This document shows positions 30,864 through 37,216 of a stretch of 37,216 bases of DNA, one piece after another. Made by a program: the position numbers and the translations under genes. The first letter of the stretch is position 1, and each line of letters starts with the position of its first letter. The DNA is from JAFGBZ01 sp043817715. Lineage in GTDB: Archaea; Iainarchaeota; Iainarchaeia; Iainarchaeales; JAFGBZ01. The DNA lies in NCBI GenBank assembly GCA_043817715.1, contig JBDRGO010000030.1, positions 1 through 37,216 on the forward strand, written 5' to 3'. The notes under the pieces were generated by a model that was not told where the DNA came from, did not search any database, and saw only the letters and a program-made list of their open reading frames with translations.

Positions 30864-31769
30864 ATGAAAATCGGTTTTATTGGTTTAGGAAAAATGGGAA
30901 AAAATCTCGTGCTTAATTTAGTTGATCACAAATATAGCATAGTTGCATACAATAGAACATACGAAAAAGCACTTGCAATGAAAAAATATGGAGTAACCCC
31001 TGCAAAAACATTGCAGGAATTATGTGAAAAAAGCAGCGAGAAAGGAAAAAGAATTATTTGGATAATGATTACTGCAGGAAACGCAACAACAAAAATTATT
31101 GAAGAACTGGAAGCATTTCTTACAAAAGGAGACATTGTAATTGATGGGGGAAACTCAAATTACAACGATTCAATAAAACATGCAAAACTGCTTGCAAAAA
31201 AAGAAATTGAATTCCTTGACATTGGAACATCCGGCGGAATCAGCGGCGCAAGAAACGGAGCATGTTTAATGATTGGCGGAAAACAAAAAACATTCAAAAA
31301 ACTTGAACAAGTATTTAAAGATATTAGTGTAAAAAACGGTTATGCTTATTGTGGAAAAAATGGTTCAGGCCATTTCGTAAAAATGATTCATAATGGAATA
31401 GAATATGGAATGATGCAATCCATTGCAGAAGGATTTGAATTAATTCACGCGTATGATAATAAAATGAATAAAAAAGAAATCTCACGTGTATGGAACAATG
31501 GTTCAGTAATAAGAGGCTGGTTAATGGAACTTGCTGAAAACGCATTCAGAAAAGACTCAGAACTCAAAAAATTTTCTTCTATTGTTGGACATTCCGGAGA
31601 AGGAAAATGGACAATAGAAACTGCTTTAGAGTTAGGAGTTCCAACACCAGTAATTGCAAATTCATTATTCAGTCGTTTCAGAAGCTTTGAAAAAAACCCT
31701 TTCAGTGGAAAAGTACTTTCTGCACTGCGTTATGGATTTGGAGAGCATGAAAGCCCAAAAATAAAGTAA
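30864..31769 (+). CDS. gnd: 6-phosphogluconate dehydrogenase, decarboxylating (short GndA/YqeC type)
   Basis: A 301-residue enzyme that converts 6-phosphogluconate to ribulose-5-phosphate and CO2 with reduction of NAD(P). The dinucleotide loop is GLGKMG (7-12), and N30-R31-T32 at the end of strand two suggests NADP. DGGNSNYNDS (94-103) and GTSGGISGARNG (121-132) bind substrate. Catalytic K173 and E180 are in GHFVKMIHNGIEYG. It lacks the C-terminal swap domain of the ~470-residue form, as usual for the short type. TTTAAAAC near 30835 may be a TATA box, and no ribosome site precedes the ATG. The pgl-zwf fusion begins 19 bases later. Confidence 0.92.
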   Translation: MKIGFIGLGKMGKNLVLNLVDHKYSIVAYNRTYEKALAMKKYGVTPAKTLQELCEKSSEKGKRIIWIMITAGNATTKIIEELEAFLTKGDIVIDGGNSNYNDSIKHAKLLAKKEIEFLDIGTSGGISGARNGACLMIGGKQKTFKKLEQVFKDISVKNGYAYCGKNGSGHFVKMIHNGIEYGMMQSIAEGFELIHAYDNKMNKKEISRVWNNGSVIRGWLMELAENAFRKDSELKKFSSIVGHSGEGKWTIETALELGVPTPVIANSLFSRFRSFEKNPFSGKVLSALRYGFGEHESPKIK

Positions 31770-31788
31770 AAAAAAAGGTGCTTTTTAA

Positions 31789-33861
31789 TTGGCGACTAAA
31801 ATAATTTATGATTCAAACCAAAATACATTAGCAAGAAATGCTGAAAAACTCTTTTTCAATCATATAAAGGAATTATTAAAAAAACAAGAAAAAATTACAA
31901 TAGGCATTCCAGGCGGGCGAAGTGTAAAAGAAATGTTTGGATTGATTGCTAAAAATAAATTCAATCACTGGAATAAAGTGCATTTTTTCATGATTGACGA
32001 ACGAATGGTACCAACTCACTTTATAGATAGTAACTTCAAGCAAGCAAAAGAAATACTTTTTAATGAATTAATAAAAAAAAAACTACCAAAAGAAAACATT
32101 CACCCTTTTGAAATCCAAGCCCACTTAAAGGATGAAGGCCTTGAAGAATACAACAAGGATTTCAACTCGCAGGGAAACAAATTTGATATTATTATTTTAG
32201 GAGCTGGAGAAGATGGACATGTGGCTGCATTATTTCCAAACCATCACTCAATCAAAAACAATTCAGACAAATATTTTTGTTTTGAAGACTCACCAAAGCA
32301 CCCTTCAAGAAGAATGAGTGCAAGCAAAAAAATGATTGAAACTGCAAACACAGCAATAATTTTTTTTCTAGGAGAACGCAAGCAAAAAGCATTTGAAAAC
32401 TTTTTAAGCAAAGAAAAAACAATTGAAGAATGCCCTTCAAAAATAATTGAAGTAATTCCAAATATTTATCTTCTAACCAATATTGATGAAAAAAAACAAG
32501 CAAAAAAAGTTTCGTTTATTTTGTTAGGAGGAACAGGAGATTTAACTAAAAAAAAACTTGTTCCTGCAATAAACAAGCTAATCAAAGACAAAAAAATCAG
32601 CCCCGAATCTCTAATAACCGGAGTTTCAAGACAAAAACTTTCCAATCAGGAGTACAAGCAAATGATTCTTGAACACACTAAAGAAACAACTGAAAAACAA
32701 ATCCAAAAAATGAACATCCGTTATTTTCAAGCAGATTTTTCAAAAAAAAACTTTTTAAAGGGACTGAAAAAAAAGCTTGAAGAAAACGAAGGAAAAACAG
32801 GCATAGAAAGAATTTTTTATTTTGCAACCGATTACATTTTTTTTGACAAAATTGCTAAAGAACTGAAAAAAACAGGTTTAAACAAAAGAAAAAAACATAT
32901 GGCAAAATTTGTTTTTGAAAAACCGTTCGGGCACAATCAAGAATCTTCAAGAAAAATTAATAAATATATAAGAAAAGTCTTTGAAGAAAAACAGATTTAT
33001 CGAATAGACCATTATCTTGGAAAAGAAACTGTTCAAAACATTTTAACGCTTCGCTCTGCAAACATATTAATAGAAAAAATTTGGAACCATGAATTCATTG
33101 AAAAAATAAAAATTAATGTGGAAGAAACAGAAGGCGTGCAAAACAGAATTTCTTACTATGACACTGCAGGAGCATTAAAAGACATGGTTCAAAACCATTT
33201 GCTCCAGCTTGCATCCCTGATATTAATGGATTTACCAAAAAAAATCACTTCAAAAAGCGTACATGCAAATAAAGTAAAATCACTTAAAAAAATTTTTGTT
33301 CCAATTGAAAAAGTGAAACTTGGACAATACCAAGGATACAAAGAAGAAACAGAAAAATATGGAATCAAAAACACGCAAACAGAAACATTTGCAAAACTTA
33401 CAATATTCTGCAACAACAATAAATGGAAAGGAGTTCCAATCATTCTTCGCACAGGAAAAAATCTGAAAAGAAGAAAAGCAGCAATAGAAATTCTTTTTAA
33501 AAGAAAAAACACAGGGTACCCTTATCCTGAAGAAATTCATTTCAACAGATTATGCATAAACATTCAGCCAACACAAGACATTAACTTAAGTGTCAATGTG
33601 AAACGCCCAAGAGAAGAATTCAAACTGGACAAAATAAAGCTAGGGTTTTCACATGAAGGTTTTTTTGGGGCAAACACGCCTGAAGCATATGAAACACTCC
33701 TGTTTGACTGCATAAATGGAAAAAAAACTCTTTTTACTGACTATAATGAGTTAAACGAAAGCTGGAAAATAATAGACAAAATTGAAAAACAAAGACACAA
33801 ATTGCCATTAATTATTTATGAAAAAGAAAGCAGAGGAGCTGCACTAGACATTGATTTTTAA
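31789..33861 (+). CDS. pgl-zwf: Fused 6-phosphogluconolactonase and glucose-6-phosphate dehydrogenase
   Basis: A 690-residue two-domain protein. Residues 1-~232 are 6-phosphogluconolactonase: PGGRSVKEMF (41-50), the IDERMVP strand (69-75) and LGAGEDGHVAALFP (137-150). Residues ~240-690 are glucose-6-phosphate dehydrogenase: LLGGTGDLTKKKLVPA (245-260), FEKPFG (376-381), RIDHYLGKE (395-403, H398) and GALKDMVQNHLLQ (451-463, H460). Both domains look complete, with a linker of only ~10 residues. The start is TTG 31789, supported by AAGGTG nine bases upstream. Together with gnd this covers the whole oxidative branch. The lactonase-first order is the reverse of animal H6PD. Confidence 0.93.
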   Translation: MATKIIYDSNQNTLARNAEKLFFNHIKELLKKQEKITIGIPGGRSVKEMFGLIAKNKFNHWNKVHFFMIDERMVPTHFIDSNFKQAKEILFNELIKKKLPKENIHPFEIQAHLKDEGLEEYNKDFNSQGNKFDIIILGAGEDGHVAALFPNHHSIKNNSDKYFCFEDSPKHPSRRMSASKKMIETANTAIIFFLGERKQKAFENFLSKEKTIEECPSKIIEVIPNIYLLTNIDEKKQAKKVSFILLGGTGDLTKKKLVPAINKLIKDKKISPESLITGVSRQKLSNQEYKQMILEHTKETTEKQIQKMNIRYFQADFSKKNFLKGLKKKLEENEGKTGIERIFYFATDYIFFDKIAKELKKTGLNKRKKHMAKFVFEKPFGHNQESSRKINKYIRKVFEEKQIYRIDHYLGKETVQNILTLRSANILIEKIWNHEFIEKIKINVEETEGVQNRISYYDTAGALKDMVQNHLLQLASLILMDLPKKITSKSVHANKVKSLKKIFVPIEKVKLGQYQGYKEETEKYGIKNTQTETFAKLTIFCNNNKWKGVPIILRTGKNLKRRKAAIEILFKRKNTGYPYPEEIHFNRLCINIQPTQDINLSVNVKRPREEFKLDKIKLGFSHEGFFGANTPEAYETLLFDCINGKKTLFTDYNELNESWKIIDKIEKQRHKLPLIIYEKESRGAALDIDF

Positions 33862-33967
33862 AAAAACAATTAGTCGCACTTTGGAAGGCAAGAAGTAAAT
33901 TTCAAATAGTATCTAGGCCGATTAATAAGAAACAGTTAAATAATCAACAACATCCTATTATTAAAAC

Positions 33968-34296
33968 ATGAAAGAACAATTATTGAAAATTTTATTTATA
34001 GTTCTGGTTCTTTATCAGATAATCCGGAGAATGTTTTACCGAATTTTAACCGACTTTAATCTTGTAACCTGATTCAATTGGATAGTGTTATTCTTAATAT
34101 TTTTTAACATGGATTTATTCAAGTCATAATACGGGCAGGATATCTTTTAGGAATTACATTAATTGAACTAGGAATATATTCATTGTTTCTAGACCGGCCA
34201 GATAACTTGAATATATTTAGGAACAACAACATTAGGAATAATTGTAATTCCCGTACTATTTTTTTTAGACAAGCAACTAAAAAAATGATTTCATAA
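33968..34296 (+). pseudogene. Decayed small membrane protein gene(s)
   Basis: The 485-base gap 33862-34346 has no intact gene. Pieces in different frames look like one or two broken membrane proteins. ATG 33968 gives KILFIVLVLYQIIRRMF before a stop at 34072. A later frame gives RAGYLLGITLIELGIYSLFL and then shifts to TLGIIVIPVLFFLDKQLKK, ending at 34288. The pieces follow in a natural order if one base change is allowed between the last two. Base composition is less A-biased than neighbours. The parent family is not recognised. Confidence 0.4.
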
Positions 34297-34346
34297 ACTT
34301 AAATGAATCTTTACAAAATCATCAAAAATTTTTAGCAAAACAAACC

Positions 34347-34958
34347 TTAATTCCTTTCAGCTTTTAAAACAATTAATTCCTCAAAAAACAGCTTTTTCTT
34401 TGCAATAACTTTTGCATTAAAGCCTTTCTCCGCAAGCAATTTAATTGATTCATTTAAACCATTCAAATCAGTTTGAAGAAAACAAATCCTTCCTTTTTCA
34501 TTCAAATGCTCTGTAAAAGAATTCAAAAATTTATCTAATATTTCTCTTCCTTTAATTCCCCCATCCAGTTCCCTGTATTTGATTTCATCGGAAACCACAT
34601 AAGGCGGATTGAAAATTATTACATCAAATTTTTTATTCTTTAAATTAGAAAATAAATCTGATTCAATTAATTCAAGATTTTGTTTTTTTGGGAATTCAAT
34701 TAATTCAAGATTTTGTTTTGTGTTTTTTAATGCTTCAGGATTCACATCACTAAAAACAACAAATCCCGCACCATTCATTAAAGCATTAATTCCCTGAATT
34801 CCTGTTCCGCAGCCTAAATCCAATACAACATCACTTTTTTTGAATTCAATTGCTTCAGCTAACAAAAATGAGTCTTCTGCAGGTTCATAAACAGAAGAAA
34901 AAAGAAAAAAATCATTGCCTAAAAAAAAGCATTTCTTTTCTTCAGGCAATTCATTCAC
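34347..34958 (-). CDS. HemK2/Mtq2-like class I methyltransferase
   Basis: A 203-residue AdoMet methyltransferase. VYEPAEDSFLL (24-34) is the N-terminal hallmark of the HemK2/Mtq2 group; DLGCGTGIQG (47-56) is the AdoMet loop and NPPY (117-120) marks methylation of a planar amide or amine. Archaeal and eukaryotic members methylate the GGQ glutamine of release factor 1, usually with Trm112. Residues 81-98 contain a repeated KQNLELIE caused by a 33-bp in-frame duplication. AAGTGA precedes the ATG. Protein N5-glutamine is the likeliest substrate. Confidence 0.82.
   Translation of the reverse strand: MNELPEEKKCFFLGNDFFLFSSVYEPAEDSFLLAEAIEFKKSDVVLDLGCGTGIQGINALMNGAGFVVFSDVNPEALKNTKQNLELIEFPKKQNLELIESDLFSNLKNKKFDVIIFNPPYVVSDEIKYRELDGGIKGREILDKFLNSFTEHLNEKGRICFLQTDLNGLNESIKLLAEKGFNAKVIAKKKLFFEELIVLKAERN
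34661..34719. repeat. 33-bp period duplication inside the methyltransferase gene
   Basis: A 26-base sequence starting ATTCAATTAATTCAAGATTT occurs at 34661-34686 and 34694-34719 without mismatch. It is in frame and gives two KQNLELIE copies. Exact identity suggests a recent event. Confidence 0.85.
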
Positions 34959-34997
34959 TTTAAACTGTTTTTCCGGATTGACGACATTAATATTTGG

Positions 34998-36137
34998 TTA
35001 AATGCCTTCAGCATTTTCAGCTTCACTGCATACACTGAATTCAGGGTGCATTTCACATATTGCCTTTTTCATATCCACCAATGGAATCAAATACCTGCAT
35101 CCAACCAATGCAGCAAAACCTCTTGTAATACGCAAGTTATTAAAGTAACTTTTTGGAATAGGCATCAAATCATTAACTGAACCCATAACACATTGCTCTA
35201 ATTCACTTTGAACCAAACCAGATGCATTGCCTGCCCTGACCAATTCACCTTCCTTTAATGCCTGCCCTAAATGCTTGTTTGCAGGGCTTCCGCATCTGAA
35301 AAGCGAAGGATCATAAGGCGCAGAAGCCAAATCAAACCCGTTCAAATCATAACCGCAATAAATTGCTTTAACTGCATTGTCAAATTCACTGTATTTTCCC
35401 ATTGAATCAGCACAGTACATGTATTTTGAAGTCAAATCATTTCCTTCAGTTATTTTTTCAGTGGAAACATAAACAAATCCAAAATCAATTTCATCCTTAA
35501 AATCCCTTAAAACCGAATCAATTTCCTCATTATAAACAATGCTTGAATCGTCATAAGGGGAATCCAGTAAAAATACATTTAATTTATTTTCATCATTAAC
35601 GCATTCATTATTCAGATAATATCTTGTTCGATATTCATTAGGGTCAAGGTTTGCCTCAAAAACAACATAATATCCGTCCTTTAAAACAAAACCCTGCTCC
35701 TGCAATGCACGTGAAATAGCAGGATAAGCCTTAATGTCCTCGCTGTTAACCAAAGCAGTAGGCACTGAATCAATATCATATTTTTGAACAAAACCTTTGC
35801 CTTCTTCTGATTCAACTGAAACTCCCCTTACATCATAATAAACATTTTTTCCGGTAAATGAATCCAGAATAGTGTTGCCTTTAGTGCATAGTTTGCATTC
35901 ATCTGAATAAAGCAAAATAATCTTAACCGGCTTTATCTGCGTGTCACATTTCGGACATTCCGCACAGACAGGGGCTTTAACAGGCAGAATCAGCGGATAA
36001 ACAAAAAAACCAACTAATAAAGCCAAAACAACCAATAATCCAGCCAAATAAAACGGAACAGAATTAAATTCCTTTTTTTCCCCCTTATTTTCTTTTTCTT
36101 TTGATTTTATTTCCTGAACTTCCTTTTTTTCTTCCAT
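34998..36137 (-). CDS. Membrane-anchored protein with a thioredoxin-fold domain
   Basis: A 379-residue protein from ATG 36137, behind GGTG; an ATG at 36149 lacks a site. A charged N-terminus (KEVQEIKSKEKENKG) precedes a membrane helix at ~28-51. Outside follow three cysteines (VCAECPKC, 58-64) and a thioredoxin-like domain with YSDECKLC (C81-x2-C84) and the cis-proline loop DSVPTALV (P126). The long C-terminal half (to 379), with more cysteines, is not recognised. A role in disulfide formation or exchange on the cell surface is likely by fold; the substrate could be the cysteine-rich surface proteins also encoded here. Confidence 0.7.
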   Translation of the reverse strand: MEEKKEVQEIKSKEKENKGEKKEFNSVPFYLAGLLVVLALLVGFFVYPLILPVKAPVCAECPKCDTQIKPVKIILLYSDECKLCTKGNTILDSFTGKNVYYDVRGVSVESEEGKGFVQKYDIDSVPTALVNSEDIKAYPAISRALQEQGFVLKDGYYVVFEANLDPNEYRTRYYLNNECVNDENKLNVFLLDSPYDDSSIVYNEEIDSVLRDFKDEIDFGFVYVSTEKITEGNDLTSKYMYCADSMGKYSEFDNAVKAIYCGYDLNGFDLASAPYDPSLFRCGSPANKHLGQALKEGELVRAGNASGLVQSELEQCVMGSVNDLMPIPKSYFNNLRITRGFAALVGCRYLIPLVDMKKAICEMHPEFSVCSEAENAEGI

Positions 36138-36275
36138 TAAAAACACCATTTAACTAAAAGCAATTATAATCAATTAGTAATAAACATTTAAAAAGATTAC
36201 AACCAAGCAATCAAAAACAAATATTACAGCAATGCAATCAAAAACAAGCAATTCAAAAAAAAAAAGTGAATGAAA

Positions 36276-36397
36276 ATGCATTTAATTGCTTCGTAATTAA
36301 AACTTTAAATCACTTAAAGATGATTTGAATGCATTTAACTTTTTACAGGAAAAAATTTAAAAATTCAAATCCTTTGGAGGAATTTGAATGCATTTAA
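36276..36397 (+). promoter_or_regulatory. tatD leader with two decoy copies of the gene start and an overlapping short frame
   Basis: The start of the gene, ATGCATTTAA, occurs three times: 36276, 36329 and the true start 36388. The first copy opens a six-codon frame (MHLIAS, stop 36294-36296) that nearly repeats the gene's MHLIDS. The second opens a 22-codon frame, 36329-36397, whose stop lies inside the gene. Only the third copy has GGAGG before it. Confidence 0.5.
36363..36389 (+). promoter_or_regulatory. Hairpin masking the ribosome binding site and start codon of tatD
   Basis: ATTCAAATCC pairs with GG-(A)-ATTTGAAT around the loop TTTGGA, ten pairs with one bulged A. GGAGG is split between loop and stem and the first two bases of the ATG are paired. 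Confidence 0.55.
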
Positions 36398-37152
36398 TTG
36401 ATTCCCACTGCCACCTGAACGAATTAAGCAGAATGAGGGAAATTGAAGAAACAATAAAAAAAGCAGAAGAAAACAATGTAAAAACAATTATTTCAAATTC
36501 AGTTGACCTGAATTCAATGAAAAAAAATATTGAACTGCAGGAAAAATTCAGTTCAGTCAAATGCGCCCTGGGAATCCATCCAAGCAATATACTGAAAATG
36601 AATGAAAAAGAAATCAATGAGGGAATTAAATTCATTGAAAAAAATATTTCAAAAGCAATTGCTTTAGGGGAAATTGGATTGGATTTCAGGCATGCGGAAA
36701 CACAGGAACAAAAAGAAAAACAAAGAAGAATTTTTCAGGAATTAATTGAATTAGGAAACAAAAAAAGAAAAGCATTGATTGTCCATTCAAGGTATGCGGG
36801 AAAAAACTGTTTAGAAATGCTTGAAGAAAAAAAATCAGAAAAAGTATTAATGCACTGGTTTACTAATTCAATAAAAGAAATTCAAAAAGCAGTTGAATTG
36901 AATTATTTTATTTCAGTTGGCCCAAGTATATTGAATTCAATTGAAACACAGAAAATAGTGAAAGAAATTCCAATGGAATTCCTTCTGCTTGAAACTGACT
37001 GCCCGGTAAAGTTTAATGGAATTCCTTCAGAGCCTTTTTGGATAAAGGAAGTTGCGGAAAAACTAAGTGAATTAAAGGAAATTTCAGTTGAGGAATTAAC
37101 TGAACAGGCATTTAAAAACGCAGTAAACTTTTTCGAAACAGGCTTAAAATAA
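36388..37152 (+). CDS. tatD: TatD-family metal-dependent hydrolase (deoxyribonuclease)
   Basis: A 254-residue TIM-barrel hydrolase. Metal ligands follow the family: H7 and H9 (DSHCHL), E95 (GEIGLDF), H133 (IVHSRY), H156 (MHWFTN) and D204 (LETDCP). TatD enzymes act as 3'-5' exonucleases or on D-aminoacyl/DNA-repair substrates. Full length for the family. ATG 36388 has a good GGAGG site, but this sits in a hairpin, and an overlapping upstream short frame ends inside the gene, so translation may be controlled. No gene lies between here and the window end. Confidence 0.88.
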   Translation: MHLIDSHCHLNELSRMREIEETIKKAEENNVKTIISNSVDLNSMKKNIELQEKFSSVKCALGIHPSNILKMNEKEINEGIKFIEKNISKAIALGEIGLDFRHAETQEQKEKQRRIFQELIELGNKKRKALIVHSRYAGKNCLEMLEEKKSEKVLMHWFTNSIKEIQKAVELNYFISVGPSILNSIETQKIVKEIPMEFLLLETDCPVKFNGIPSEPFWIKEVAEKLSELKEISVEELTEQAFKNAVNFFETGLK

Positions 37153-37216
37153 CAAAACAAATACTTAATAGCAACAAATAAATACTTTCCTTAAAAGAAT
37201 TATTTCAGTGAAAAAA

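Overview
The window looks like a chromosomal segment of a small-genome, AT-rich archaeon. The core machinery is archaeal: the GatD/GatE Glu-tRNA(Gln) amidotransferase, an archaeal/eukaryotic-type ProRS ending in Tyr, an ATP-dependent DNA ligase, a Dph6 diphthamide ligase, a Mtq2/HemK2-like methyltransferase and a tRNA with an intron-like insertion. Many small membrane or surface proteins of unknown function, short intergenic gaps and bacterial-type sugar enzymes suggest a DPANN lineage, possibly Diapherotrites/Iainarchaeota-like. The phylum is inference; no marker was compared.

Layout. 1-462: the end of an IS66-type transposase abuts a 5'-truncated YjbQ gene. 591-2858: small membrane and surface proteins, tRNA-Ile(GAT), an array of AT-rich hairpins and a GC-rich two-hairpin element. 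2955-4012: a free-standing LAGLIDADG endonuclease directly upstream of tRNA-Gln(CTG), which carries a roughly 51-nt insertion in its D arm. 4122-7461: a serine cluster, DUF1015-serC-serA. 7544-9215: a zinc-binding miniprotein, a Yip1-like membrane protein and a YbaK deacylase. 9246-15391 (minus): nnrD, gatE, an MFS transporter, a CYTH protein, a small wHTH protein and gatD. 15559-17612: class I FBPase overlapping a class II aldolase. 17779-22156: a deaminase, a frameshifted dph6, two membrane proteins and DNA ligase. 22227-24267: tRNA-Pro(TGG), a membrane protein, tRNA-Pro(GGG) and proS. 24304-27313: a 17-bp tandem repeat, GNAT, PIN, a helical protein, a zinc protein and a TrmJ-like methyltransferase. 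27435-29608: a two-gene secreted/membrane-anchored operon. 29610-30677: a TGS GTPase with degenerate G motifs. 30864-33861: gnd followed by a pgl-zwf fusion. 33862-34346: decayed sequence. 34347-37152: a methyltransferase, an anchored thioredoxin-fold protein and a TatD hydrolase with an odd leader.

How it works together. Glucose-6-phosphate dehydrogenase, 6-phosphogluconolactonase (both on one polypeptide) and 6-phosphogluconate dehydrogenase make a complete oxidative pentose phosphate branch, which most archaea lack. FBPase and aldolase in the same window could return triose and fructose phosphates to glucose-6-phosphate, giving a cyclic NADPH-producing route. The serine cluster draws on 3-phosphoglycerate. 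tRNA-Gln, GatD and GatE, and tRNA-Pro with ProRS and a YbaK-type editing protein, form translation sets. No complete mobile element, CRISPR array or defence system was recognised.

The strongest leads are the Pgl-Zwf fusion, a recurring hairpin that buries the Shine-Dalgarno sequence at four start codons, a two-copy structured GC-rich element, the tRNA-Gln insertion next to an endonuclease gene, and DUF1015 as a possible serine-phosphate enzyme.
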